This document shows, piece after piece, positions 25,829 to 35,093 of a stretch of 55,508 bases of DNA. Location: positions 1 through 55,508 of the forward strand of contig JAKAXA010000021.1 of the NCBI GenBank assembly GCA_021816775.1, given 5' to 3'. Under the pieces are notes generated by a model, which saw only the letters and a program-made list of their open reading frames with translations, ran no database searches and was not told the DNA's origin. A program made the translations under genes and the position numbers. How positions within the stretch are numbered: position 1 is the stretch's first letter; the number at the start of each line of letters is the position of its first letter. The DNA comes from Pseudomonadota bacterium (GTDB taxonomy: Bacteria > Pseudomonadota > Gammaproteobacteria > Steroidobacterales > Steroidobacteraceae).

Positions 25829-26101
25829 CTACGGAGGCCGGCGCGCCGCGCCGGGTGCAGCGCGTTCCTGCGCTTCCTTCAGGTGCAGCGGGCGACCGTC
25901 CAAGGGCTTGCCGTTGAGCGCGCCAATCGCGCGCGACGCATCGGAATTGGCCATCTCGATGAAGGCGAAGCCGCGAGACTGCCCGGTGTCCCGGTCGGTC
26001 ACAAGCGTGACGGACTGCACCGTGCCGAATTGCCCGAAGAGCTCGTGCAGCGCCTGCTCGGTCGTGGAGAACGAGACATTGCCCACAAAAATCGTCGTCA
26101 T
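25829..26101 (-). CDS. RRM-domain RNA-binding protein
   Basis: A 90-residue single RRM protein: RNP2 IFVGNV (residues 4-9), RNP1 RGFAFIEM (about 43-50), and a short alanine/arginine/proline tail. Bacterial single-RRM proteins of this type are often cold- or stress-induced RNA-binding factors. AGGAG lies upstream of the ATG with good spacing. Confidence 0.9.
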   Translation of the reverse strand: MTTIFVGNVSFSTTEQALHELFGQFGTVQSVTLVTDRDTGQSRGFAFIEMANSDASRAIGALNGKPLDGRPLHLKEAQERAAPGAARRPP

Positions 26102-26425
26102 GATCGGCACTCCTGATCGCGGCTCGAGAACGCCAGCCGATTCCCCCGCCGCCGGATCGAGCGGGCGGCCGGCGCTGCGATCCCTCGGGCGCGGCTCGCG
26201 CGTCAACCGAGCGGCGAGGGGCGATGCCGCGCGGGAAGGAGGTGCCACTGCATAGGCGCCTCGAGGGCCGCAGGCGACCGTATCGTCACGACTTTAGCCA
26301 TCGGGTGTCATCGTTATTTGTACCGATGTCAGGCCACCGCGTAGTCCCCCGGATGCCGTCACGGACACGATTCTGCTAAAGAGTGCACGGTATGGGCGGG
26401 GATCCGAATCGTCTCAGGTAAATGC
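26102..26425. other. Spacer between RRM gene and archease gene
   Basis: Divergent intergenic region of 324 bases; no gene supported. It should hold promoters for both flanking genes, but no convincing -35/-10 pair was picked. Confidence 0.35.
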
Positions 26426-26842
26426 ATGCGCGCGCATTGGGAACACTTTCCGCACGAAGCCGATATGGGCGTGCGCGGGATCGGACCGAGCGAGGCGCAG
26501 GCGTTCGAGCAGGCGGCGCTGGCGATGACGGCGATCATAACGGACCCCTCGACGATCCAGCCGCTCGAGTTGATCCGCATAGAGTGTGAGGCGCCGGACG
26601 ACGCGCTGCTGCTCGCGGAATGGCTGAACAGCCTGCTCTACGAGATGTCGACGCGCCAGATGCTCTTTGGACGATTCGCGGTCGAGCTCGGGCAGGGCGC
26701 GTTGCGGGGCCGGGCCTGGGGGGAGCGGGTCGATCCGGAGCGCCATCACCCGGCCGTCGAGGTCAAGGGGGCCACGTACACCTCGCTCAGGGTGGCGCAG
26801 GAAGAGGGGACCTGGATTGCCCAGACGGTGGTGGACGTGTGA
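26426..26842 (+). CDS. Archease (RtcB activator)
   Basis: A 138-residue archease: it begins with the HEADMGVRG segment (DHTADIG-like in relatives) containing metal-binding acidic residues, and has the WLNSLLYEM motif (about 67) and a C-terminal acidic VVDV. Archease promotes guanylation and turnover of RtcB ligase. It ends five bases before rtcB, a two-gene unit seen in many archaea and some bacteria. Confidence 0.88.
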   Translation: MRAHWEHFPHEADMGVRGIGPSEAQAFEQAALAMTAIITDPSTIQPLELIRIECEAPDDALLLAEWLNSLLYEMSTRQMLFGRFAVELGQGALRGRAWGERVDPERHHPAVEVKGATYTSLRVAQEEGTWIAQTVVDV

Positions 26843-26846
26843 CCTC

Positions 26847-28265
26847 ATGGATTTGGCGCTCCTCACCCGCAGCTGCGAGCATGAATGGGAGATTCCCGCC
26901 CAGGGCGCGATGCGCGTGCCGGCGATCATCTTCGCCAGCGAGGCGCTGGTGCGGCAGATGGACCGCAAGGTCTATGAGCAGGCCGTCAATGTCGCGATGC
27001 TGCCCGGGATCGTCACCGCTTCCTTCGTGATGCCCGATGCCCACTGGGGCTATGGATTTCCGATCGGCGGCGTCGCCGCCTTCGATGCGGACGAAGGGGG
27101 CGTGGTGTCGGCCGGCGGCGTTGGGTTCGACGTCTCCTGCGGCGTCCGCTGCCTGCATACCGGCTTGAAGAGCGCAGCGCTGCGCGCCGATCAGGAGGAG
27201 CTCGCCGATGTGCTCTACGCCGAGATCCCCGTTGGCGTCGGCAGCACAGGCGGCATTCATCTCGGCGCCTCGGAAACCGACGCCATGCTGGCCGGCGGCG
27301 CGAGCTGGGCCGTGCAGAACGGCTGGGGCGAAGCCGAGGATCTGGAGCGCATCGAGGAGCGCGGCCAGATGAGCGGCGCCGACCCGCACAGTGTGTCGGT
27401 ACGCGCGAAGCAGCGCCAGCAGGATCAGATGGGCACCCTCGGCAGCGGCAATCACTATCTGGAGGTGCAGCATGTCACGGGCATCTTTGATGGTGCGATT
27501 GCGCGTCAGTTCGGACTCGAGATGGACGACGTCGTGGTGATGATCCACTGCGGCTCGCGGGGCCTCGGCCATCAGATCGGGACGGATTTCCTCAAGCGCA
27601 TGGCGATGGCGGCAAGCGCCTACGGGATCGCGCTTCCCGATCGCGAGCTCGCCTGTGCACCGATCCGCTCCGAGCTCGGCCAGAGCTATCTCGGTGCCAT
27701 GCGCGCCGCAATCAACTGCGCGCTCGCCAACCGGCAGATCCTGACCCATCTGGTGCGCCGGGCATTTGCCCACGTGCTGCCCGAGGCGAGGCTTTCTCTC
27801 CTCTACGACGTCTCGCACAATACCTGCAAGCTCGAACATCACGGCGGGCGCAGCCTCTATGTGCACCGCAAAGGCGCCACGCGCGCCTTCAGTCCCGGTC
27901 ACCCCGAGCTGCCTGAGGCGCTGCGCGCCGCGGGCCAGCCGGTGCTGATCGGCGGATCCATGGGAACCGGCTCTTACATTCTGGCCGGGACGCACAGCTC
28001 GCAGCGCCAGGCTTTCAGCTCGGCCTGTCACGGCGCTGGCCGTGCGATGAGCCGGCATCAGGCCTCGCGGACGTGGCGGGGCCGCGAGGTGATCGAGGCC
28101 CTCGCCGCCCGGGGAATCACCGTGCGCAGTCCGTCCATGCGGGGCGTCGCGGAAGAGGCGCCCGAGGCCTATAAAGACGTGGTTGCCGTGGTGGATTCGG
28201 CGGAAGCGTCGGGACTTGCCCGCAAGGTCGCCCGGGTCGAGCCGCTCATCTGCATCAAGGGATAG
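26847..28265 (+). CDS. rtcB: RNA-splicing ligase RtcB
   Basis: A 472-residue RtcB, which joins RNA 2',3'-cyclic phosphate (or 3'-phosphate) ends to 5'-OH ends using GTP and Mn2+. Visible landmarks: MPDAHWGYGFPIGG (about 60), the metal cysteine in GFDVSCGVRC (about 92-101), GTLGSGNHYLEVQ (about 195), IHCGSRGLGHQ (about 233), HNTCKLEHH (about 325) and a closing ICIKG-type end. The ATG four bases after the archease stop is used. Confidence 0.94.
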   Translation: MDLALLTRSCEHEWEIPAQGAMRVPAIIFASEALVRQMDRKVYEQAVNVAMLPGIVTASFVMPDAHWGYGFPIGGVAAFDADEGGVVSAGGVGFDVSCGVRCLHTGLKSAALRADQEELADVLYAEIPVGVGSTGGIHLGASETDAMLAGGASWAVQNGWGEAEDLERIEERGQMSGADPHSVSVRAKQRQQDQMGTLGSGNHYLEVQHVTGIFDGAIARQFGLEMDDVVVMIHCGSRGLGHQIGTDFLKRMAMAASAYGIALPDRELACAPIRSELGQSYLGAMRAAINCALANRQILTHLVRRAFAHVLPEARLSLLYDVSHNTCKLEHHGGRSLYVHRKGATRAFSPGHPELPEALRAAGQPVLIGGSMGTGSYILAGTHSSQRQAFSSACHGAGRAMSRHQASRTWRGREVIEALAARGITVRSPSMRGVAEEAPEAYKDVVAVVDSAEASGLARKVARVEPLICIKG

Positions 28266-28271
28266 CGCGCA

Positions 28272-28764
28272 ATGCACGGCGGTGGCGAGAGGTCCGACAG
28301 CGCTGGCACGCCGCAATCAAAGCCGCGCGCGCCGAGCGGGTCGGGCGTGCAGGATGCTGCGCACGTCACGGGGAATGATCGGGTCACACGCCTGTTCCTC
28401 TGCGGTGACCTCATGAGCGGCAGGGGCATTGACCAGATTCTCGCCGAACCGAGCGAACCGCGCCTTTTTCGAGCCGTTCGTGCGCTCCGCGGTGGAATAC
28501 GTGCGGCTGGCGGAAGCGGCCGCGGGGCCGGTGCCGCGGCATGTCGCCGATGATGACATCTGGGGGGCGGCGCTGCAGGTGCTCGAGCGGTTTCATCCGC
28601 ACGCGCGCATCGTGAACCTCGAGACCGCGGCGATGCGCAGCGCACAGCCGGATGCCGACAAGCAGATTCCCTATCGGATGCACCCGGCCAACATCGGCTG
28701 TCTGCGCGCGGCGCTGCAGCGCACCGGTGCGCAGGCAATGCGGCGCCGGCGCTTCGCGCAATAA
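28272..28764 (+). pseudogene. Broken CapA-family (PGA/capsule) gene fragment
   Basis: The first frame carries the CapA start LFLCGDLMSGRGIDQIL and the next frame continues FEPFVRSAVEYVRLAEAA to HARIVNLETA and IPYRMHPANIGCL, the usual order of CapA metallophosphatase-like proteins. The change of frame occurs at a T5 run (28465-28469), where one T fewer would restore the reading. After NIGCL the similarity stops and the frame ends at about one third of the normal length. The first lesion could be a sequencing error, but the truncation still leaves it non-functional. Confidence 0.7.
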
Positions 28765-29091
28765 CGACGAAGCATCCGTTCGCCGGGCACGGGTGCACAT
28801 CCACACTTACCGAAGTCCCGCTGCGCAGCGCGCTCTCGTGCCCCCGCCGATCCGCGCAAACGAGCGGAGCGCCTCGTGGGCGCAGCCGTCGCGGTGAGCC
28901 GATGGCAGGGCAGGCGCTCACGCTTGTGCTGGACGCCACCGGGGGAAGCCGTTAACGTGATTTTCGTCGGTCGCGCCATGCGCGCCTGGCGCCGCAGGCG
29001 AGGTGCGCTCCATCGCGTACGGGGTAGTGGCGTTTCGAGCGGTTGAGCGGCGGGCGGCTGCGCGGAACAAAACAGACGGGAGTCGTGAGCC
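28765..29091. other. Spacer between capA remnant and glgX
   Basis: No gene is supported in these 327 bases. They may include decayed remains of the capA 3' part, but none is recognisable by eye. The glgX promoter should lie here. Confidence 0.3.
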
Positions 29092-31152
29092 ATGACGGAA
29101 TGGGTCGAAGCAGAAGGCGCGGCGCTGCCGCTCGGGGCGTCGTGGTGCGAGGCGGCGCAGGCCTGGAACTTCTCTCTGTACTCCAAGCACGCCGAGGAAG
29201 TCACGCTGCTGCTCTACGGTGCCGGCGAGTTCGTTCGGCCGCTGTTGACGTATCGCATGGATTACCTGCGCAACAAGTCCGGAAGGATCTGGCACTGCCG
29301 CATCGCGGCGCACGAGGCGCGCGGCGCGCGCTATTACGCCTATTCCGTGCGCGGTCCGCGGGCCGACGGGGGATTCGAGCGGCATGCCTTCGATGCGGAC
29401 AAGATCCTCTTCGATCCGTACGCACGCTCGCTGTTCTTTCCGCCCGGCTTCGAGCGCGCCGCGGCGTGCCGGCCGGGCTCGAACGCCGGCAAGGCGCCGC
29501 TCGGCGTGCTGACCGACCCGCGTCAGAGCTTTGACTGGGGCGCCGATCGTCGCCCGGCTCACGAGTCGGACCTGGTGATCTACGAGCTGCACGTGGGCGG
29601 ATTCACGCGCAGCCCGAGCTCCGGGGTGCCGCCTGGCCGGCGCGGCACGTTCAGCGGCGTGATCGAGAAGATTCCGTATCTGCGCGAGCTCGGCATCACG
29701 GCCGTGGAGCTGATGCCGGTCTTCCAGTTCGATCCCCAGGAGGGCAATTTCTGGGGTTACATGCCGCTCAGCTTCTTCGCCGCGCATCACGGTTACGCGA
29801 GCGGCGGCGACGAGCACCGCCAGCTTGAGGAGTTTCGCGAGATGGTCAAGGCGCTGCACGCGGCGGACATCGAGGTCATTCTGGATGTGGTCTACAACCA
29901 TACCGGCGAGGGCGACGAGAACGGGCCGCTCTACAGCTACCGGGGCATCGACAACAGCACATACTACCTGCTGCGCCGCGGGGAGCCGCGGATGTACGAG
30001 AACTTCTCCGGTACCGGCAACACTCTGCATTGCGCCAACCGGTACGTGCGCAAGCTGATCGTGGACAGCCTGCGCTACTGGGTCCGCCAGATGCACGTCG
30101 ACGGCTTCAGGTTCGACCTGGCCTCGGTCTTTTCGCGCACCGGTGACGGCTCGCTCAATACCAGCGACCCGCCCATCATGGGCGACATCCTCTCGGAGCC
30201 GGAGCTTGCCGGCATCCGGCTGATCGCCGAGCCCTGGGACGCGGCCGGGGCGTACCAATTGGGGCGCAGTTTCCCGTCGCTGCGCTGGCTGCAGTGGAAC
30301 GGCCGCTTCCGCGATGACATGCGGCGGTTTGTCCGCGGCGACGCCGGTCTCATGGGAGCGCTCATGCAGCGTCTCTACGGCAGCGACGATCTGTTTCCGG
30401 ATGACCTGCCGAACGCGTTTCATGCCTATCAGAGCGTCAATTTCATCACGGCCCACGACGGCTTCACGCTCCATGATTTGCTGTCCTACGAGCGCAAGCA
30501 TAACGAGGCGAATGGCCACGCGAACGCGGACGGCGCCGATGAGAACTTCAGCTGCAATTACGGATGGGAAGGCGAGGCGGGCGCTCCGCAGGCGGTGCGC
30601 GCTCTGCGGCGCCGCCAGGCGAAGAACTTCTGCGCGCTGCTGCTGCTCGCCAACGGCACGCCCATGCTGCGCGCCGGGGACGAGTTTCTCCAGACCCAGG
30701 GCGGCAACAACAATCCGTACAACCAGGACAATGCGACCGCGTGGCTCAATTGGGACCTGCTGCGCGAGAACGCGGAGATCTTCCGCTTCTTCCGCATGAT
30801 GATCCGCTTGCGCAAGGCGCATCCCTCGCTCGGCCGCAGCCGCTTCTGGCGCGAGGATGTGATCTGGTTCGGCGCCGGCGGGCCGCTCGATCTGGGGCCG
30901 GACTCAAGAGCGCTCGCGCTCCATTTGCGCGGCGGCTCGCAGGGGGATTGCGATTTGTACCTGATGATCAACGGGTCAGCGCACGAGCAGCGCTTCGAGA
31001 TCCAGGCTCCCCCCGTGCGCTCGTGGCGGCGGATGTTCGACACGGGGCTTGCCGCGCCGTATGACTTTTCAGAGGAATCCGACGCCCCCGCGCTCAGCGG
31101 GAAGGAGTATGTGCTCGGGCCGCGCGCCATTGCGGCTCTCGCTGCCGATTGA
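29092..31152 (+). CDS. glgX: Glycogen debranching enzyme GlgX (GH13)
   Basis: A 686-residue enzyme that hydrolyses alpha-1,6 branch linkages in phosphorylase-limited glycogen. An N-terminal CBM48 domain precedes the GH13 barrel. The conserved regions are DVVYNHTGEG (about 265), DGFRFDLAS with the nucleophile aspartate (about 338), AEPWDA with the acid/base glutamate (about 380) and NFITAHDGFTL (about 450). TQGGNNNPYNQDN is typical of GlgX/isoamylase. No other glycogen genes lie beside it. Confidence 0.93.
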   Translation: MTEWVEAEGAALPLGASWCEAAQAWNFSLYSKHAEEVTLLLYGAGEFVRPLLTYRMDYLRNKSGRIWHCRIAAHEARGARYYAYSVRGPRADGGFERHAFDADKILFDPYARSLFFPPGFERAAACRPGSNAGKAPLGVLTDPRQSFDWGADRRPAHESDLVIYELHVGGFTRSPSSGVPPGRRGTFSGVIEKIPYLRELGITAVELMPVFQFDPQEGNFWGYMPLSFFAAHHGYASGGDEHRQLEEFREMVKALHAADIEVILDVVYNHTGEGDENGPLYSYRGIDNSTYYLLRRGEPRMYENFSGTGNTLHCANRYVRKLIVDSLRYWVRQMHVDGFRFDLASVFSRTGDGSLNTSDPPIMGDILSEPELAGIRLIAEPWDAAGAYQLGRSFPSLRWLQWNGRFRDDMRRFVRGDAGLMGALMQRLYGSDDLFPDDLPNAFHAYQSVNFITAHDGFTLHDLLSYERKHNEANGHANADGADENFSCNYGWEGEAGAPQAVRALRRRQAKNFCALLLLANGTPMLRAGDEFLQTQGGNNNPYNQDNATAWLNWDLLRENAEIFRFFRMMIRLRKAHPSLGRSRFWREDVIWFGAGGPLDLGPDSRALALHLRGGSQGDCDLYLMINGSAHEQRFEIQAPPVRSWRRMFDTGLAAPYDFSEESDAPALSGKEYVLGPRAIAALAAD

Positions 31153-31370
31153 GCGGTCCGGCAGGCAGCCGAGCCGCCGCAGCGGATGGCATCTGGGCGC
31201 GACTGCGCGGTGCCGGTGGTGCACAATCCGGGATCTGCGTCCGCACTGGCGGCGGTATGCGCGGGTCCCGGGGGCCCGGGCGTGCAGTCGGGGCGGGTCG
31301 GCCCGTGCGATCAGAACAGCGATGCGGCGTTGTCGCGGTGCGCCGCCTGACCTCCGACAGGAGCGGCATG

Positions 31371-33470
31371 ATGGGGCATCCGAGTGCGGGCGTGACTGAT
31401 CCATACGGGTCAGCGGCCGGTGAGCTGCTGCAGGCGCTGCAGGCCGATCTTGCGGCCATGGCGCGCGATGCCGTCGAGCAGTTCTACGCGCTGCTGCGCG
31501 ATGCCGGACGAACGCCGCGTATCGTCGCCGGATTGTCGGCTGCGGAGCTCGAGCAGCTTCAGGTGCGGGAAGCCGACCACATCGCGGCCCTGCTGTCGGC
31601 GGATCTGGACCGCGCCACTCACCTGCGCCGCGCGCAGAACGCCGGCGCGGTGCACCGCCTGACGGGCGTCGGACTCGATGCGCTCATCGAGGCTTATGCC
31701 TTCTATCAGGAGCGCATCGGCTGGCTGCTGCAGGAGCGCGTGCCGCAAGCCGAGACCCGCGAGCTGCTGCAGCGGCTGACCCTGCAGCGGCTGCTGCAGG
31801 ACCTGCAGGGGCAGGTGCAGCGCTATGCGACGATCAACTCCGCCAGCGCCGCCGCCTTCGCGGACCTCAATCGGCATGTCATGGCGGCGGAGAATCTCGC
31901 CGACCTGGTGCGCGGGGCGCTCGAGATCATCGGCGCCCTGCCGGGCAGCATCTGCGCGTTCTTCGCACGGGTGGATGAGGCCGGTGAGCTGCAGGTGGAG
32001 CAGTCATATGGTGCGGCGGCCGAAGCGTACCACCACGCGATGGAAGCCGGTGAGGTGCCGAGGCTCAGTATCGATCCGACGCTGCTCGCCGGCCAGGGAC
32101 CGGGCGGGCGCGCGTGGCGCAGCGGTGAGATCGTCGTCTCGGACGCGTGGATGCTCGAGTCCGACAAGGCGCCGTGGCGCGAGGTGGGCGCGCGCCTCGG
32201 GTTCCGCTCGAGCGCCGCCGTGCCGCTGATCGATGAGCACGGGCGCTCGATCGCGCTGCTCAGTCTCTACAGCGCATGGCCGGGTCTGTTCTCCGCCGGG
32301 GCGATGCCGGGGCTGCTGAGTCACGCCCAGTTGCTCCTGAGCGGCGCCGTCGAGCGGCGCATGTCGGCGGTCGTGGTGCCGTTGCGCCAGCAGCGCGCGT
32401 ATCGGCGGCTCGTCGGCGAGCGCCGCGTGGTGTTCGACTACCAACCGATCATCGATCTGCGCGACGGAACGCTGGTGAAGCTCGAGGCGCTCGCGCGCCT
32501 GCGCGCCGGGGACGGCGAGGTCGTTCCGCCGCAGCAGTTTCTTGCAGCGCTCGGCGCCGATGAGCTGCTCACGCTCTTCGCGAGCGCTCTTGAGCAGATC
32601 TGCGAGGACGCGCGGCGGCTGCAGGGGCAGGGAATCGATGCGACCATGGCCGTCAATTTTCCGGCCGCAGGATTCACCGACCCGCGCTACGAGAAGAGCA
32701 TCTTCGCCATCCTGCAGCGCTTCGATCTGCCCGCGCGCCGGGTGCAGCTCGAGCTGCTGGAGACCCAGGACGGTGGGGAGTGGACGCCGGCCCGACAGGA
32801 GGTGATTCAGCGCCTGCGCAACGCGGGCGTGCAGATCGCCCAGGACGATCTCGGCTCGGGACACAGCTCGCTGCTGCGCATGGATCAGTATCCGTTCGAC
32901 GAGGTGAAGATCGACGCGGGTCTGGTGCGCGGCGCGCTGCACAACCCCAAGCGCGCCGTGGAGTTCATGCTCTACCTGACGCGCCTCGCGCACGCGTTCA
33001 ACATTCCGGTGACGGTCGAGGGCCTTGAGCACCCGGGCATCATCGAAGCGGCGGCGATTCTGGGCGCGGACCGGGGCCAGGGGTTCGGGATAGCCCGCCC
33101 CATGCCCGTGGCGCAGCTTGGCGAGTGGCGCGAGAGGTATCGCTACGAGATCAATGCCCGCCGGCCGCGGACCGCCATCGGCGCCATGGCCGCCTACCTG
33201 CTGTGGGACCTGCAGATCGCGGCGATCGCCGATCGGCCGGAGCTGATCGCCCAGTTCGTCGGCGCCCGCGCGATCGTCGATGAGTTCATCCGGGTAAACC
33301 ACCTCGAGGGCAGCGCCCTCGCGCGTCTGCTGGCGCGCAATCACGAGCTGGCCGCGCTGTTCGACAGCGCCTCGCGCGAGACCGCGGCGGTTCGCACGCA
33401 GCTGCTCGATGAACTCACCCGGCACTGGCTCGAGGAAGTGCGCAGCTCGCGCACCCTGTCGCCGGGATGA
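31371..33470 (+). CDS. Globin-like sensor / GAF / EAL cyclic-di-GMP phosphodiesterase
   Basis: About 699 residues. Residues 1-160 resemble a globin-coupled sensor: AVEQFYALL, then a GAVHRLTGV segment placing a histidine like the proximal heme ligand. A GAF-like domain follows (about 170-330). The EAL domain (about 345-590) has EALARLR, VNFPAAGF, LELLET, DDLGSGHSS, KIDAGL, VEGLEH and GQGFGIARP, so all main catalytic positions are kept. It should hydrolyse c-di-GMP in response to O2, NO or redox. A helical tail follows. The second of two adjacent ATGs is used, after AGGAG. Confidence 0.85.
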   Translation: MGHPSAGVTDPYGSAAGELLQALQADLAAMARDAVEQFYALLRDAGRTPRIVAGLSAAELEQLQVREADHIAALLSADLDRATHLRRAQNAGAVHRLTGVGLDALIEAYAFYQERIGWLLQERVPQAETRELLQRLTLQRLLQDLQGQVQRYATINSASAAAFADLNRHVMAAENLADLVRGALEIIGALPGSICAFFARVDEAGELQVEQSYGAAAEAYHHAMEAGEVPRLSIDPTLLAGQGPGGRAWRSGEIVVSDAWMLESDKAPWREVGARLGFRSSAAVPLIDEHGRSIALLSLYSAWPGLFSAGAMPGLLSHAQLLLSGAVERRMSAVVVPLRQQRAYRRLVGERRVVFDYQPIIDLRDGTLVKLEALARLRAGDGEVVPPQQFLAALGADELLTLFASALEQICEDARRLQGQGIDATMAVNFPAAGFTDPRYEKSIFAILQRFDLPARRVQLELLETQDGGEWTPARQEVIQRLRNAGVQIAQDDLGSGHSSLLRMDQYPFDEVKIDAGLVRGALHNPKRAVEFMLYLTRLAHAFNIPVTVEGLEHPGIIEAAAILGADRGQGFGIARPMPVAQLGEWRERYRYEINARRPRTAIGAMAAYLLWDLQIAAIADRPELIAQFVGARAIVDEFIRVNHLEGSALARLLARNHELAALFDSASRETAAVRTQLLDELTRHWLEEVRSSRTLSPG

Positions 33471-33498
33471 GCGGTGCCCGGGGCTGCGGCCCGAGAGG

Positions 33499-34737
33499 CT
33501 AATCGGGCAGCGAGGGCTCGACCTGCGGTGGCGGGGCGGGGCCGAACAGCCAGCGGCGCAGACCGATTGCGAGCACCAAACAGGCCGCGAGCCTGATGCC
33601 GGCGTCCATGACGAAACTGCCAACGAGACCGCCCCGATCATACGCCCAGCCGTCGAGCATGCCGTTATAGATGACCGGCAGGTTGATCGCGGCGATGAGT
33701 ACGGTGAAGAGCGTCGCCGCGAGCGGATTGCCGGGGCCGATGATCTGGAATGAGATGGCGAAGGCGGCCGTGAAGGCGAGCGCCTGGAAGATGATTTCAC
33801 CGGTGAACACCACCCCGAAGGTCCACGGCGCGCGCGGCAGCAGGAGCGTGGCCAGCGTGAACATCGCGCCCACGACGCCGATGAGCAGATACAGCGGACG
33901 CAGCGCGATTCTGCGCGCCAGGCGCGGCACGAGGAAGCTGCCGCCGATGCCGGCGATGATCGAGCCGGTGCCGGCGAACAGGCTCACGGTCGTGGCGCTG
34001 GCGTGATAGTCCTTGCCGAGGCCGCCGAGCACATTGGTGAGGGAAAACGAGGCCGACGGCAGGATGAACAGGGCGAGCCCGATGAGCACATCGCGTCGGC
34101 GCAGCAGCGCGAGGATCGCGCGACCGAAGCGCCCGAAGCTTTCGCTCGCGAGCAGCTTGTCGGGCGCCGGGGCGGGGGTGAACAGGAACAACACCGTCGG
34201 CACGAGCATGCCGATCAATATGATCAGCGCGGCCACGTGCGGCGGTGAGTGCAGAATGAGCGGTCCGCCGGCCACGATGATGACGCCGCTCGATCCGATA
34301 TTGGCAATGTTGAACCAGGTACCGAGCCGGCTGTCTTCATCGGGATTGATGAGGCTGCCCATCCAGCCGCCGACGGCGCCCTGATAGAAGGCGGCCGACA
34401 GGTAGCCGATGAGCATGATCGGCACCACCAAATCCAGATTGTGATGATGCAGCACGGTGAAGGCAGCGGCGCACGCCGCAATGACAGCGAAGATCAGCGC
34501 ATAGGTGCGGCGGCGCAGGCGCACATCGAGCATGGGCGAGAAGATGAACGCCCAGAAGCCCGGTGAGATGATGATCGCGGTGATCGTCGCGATGTGCCCG
34601 CCGGGGACGCCTTCGGCGGCGAGCAGCTGCGGCAGGGTCACGACGCAGAATCCGCCCATCATGCCGAAGATGGCATTGGAGAGCCCCATCACCCAGATCG
34701 GCGGATGCGCTCGCGCGCCGGCGTACGATTCAGTCAT
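33499..34737 (-). CDS. MFS transporter, AmpG-like
   Basis: A 412-residue protein with about 12 membrane segments: N-terminal FGMMGGFCVVTLPQLLAAEGV, a cytoplasmic loop RRRTYALIFAVI, and DVLIGLALFILPSASFSLTN in the second half. The overall form is that of AmpG/PAT-type permeases (peptidoglycan fragments, acetyl-CoA) rather than sugar transporters. No cargo gene lies beside it, so the substrate is open. Confidence 0.75.
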   Translation of the reverse strand: MTESYAGARAHPPIWVMGLSNAIFGMMGGFCVVTLPQLLAAEGVPGGHIATITAIIISPGFWAFIFSPMLDVRLRRRTYALIFAVIAACAAAFTVLHHHNLDLVVPIMLIGYLSAAFYQGAVGGWMGSLINPDEDSRLGTWFNIANIGSSGVIIVAGGPLILHSPPHVAALIILIGMLVPTVLFLFTPAPAPDKLLASESFGRFGRAILALLRRRDVLIGLALFILPSASFSLTNVLGGLGKDYHASATTVSLFAGTGSIIAGIGGSFLVPRLARRIALRPLYLLIGVVGAMFTLATLLLPRAPWTFGVVFTGEIIFQALAFTAAFAISFQIIGPGNPLAATLFTVLIAAINLPVIYNGMLDGWAYDRGGLVGSFVMDAGIRLAACLVLAIGLRRWLFGPAPPPQVEPSLPD

Positions 34738-35093
34738 GGTGCCCTCCGCAGTGGCCGGCCGGCGCGCAACGGCTGCGCGCTGATGCCGCCGAGCCCGATC
34801 GGTTGCCAAACGCCGCGCCCCAGGCGGCGTTCGGGGAATCGGATTCAGTCAACAGTTGGACTCATGTGCGGCGCGTGGGGCGAAGATTGATCTAATTGTA
34901 GTTGCCATGGCCTCGGTCGCGGCATTCTAGGCGCCTCGATGCGTAGACCGCAACCGCGCCTTGCGCACTGAGCGCCAACCCACCGCTGCACTAGATGACC
35001 TGCAGGTGTCCGATTGCGGCCGGCCCGAAGGGTTTGAAACCGCGCCGGTGCCGTCGGAACGGAGGCAAGGTGCGAGGCCGTTACGCGGCCGGA
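34738..35093. other. Spacer between MFS gene and soeC end
   Basis: No gene supported in 356 bases. The part nearest the MFS gene should contain its promoter; the other end is the end of the soe transcript. No clean terminator hairpin with a T-run was found. Confidence 0.35.

Noticed and set aside
26787-33800. Long minus-strand frames opposite rtcB, glgX and the EAL gene
   Set aside because: All overlap strongly supported plus-strand genes and show only antisense-type composition.
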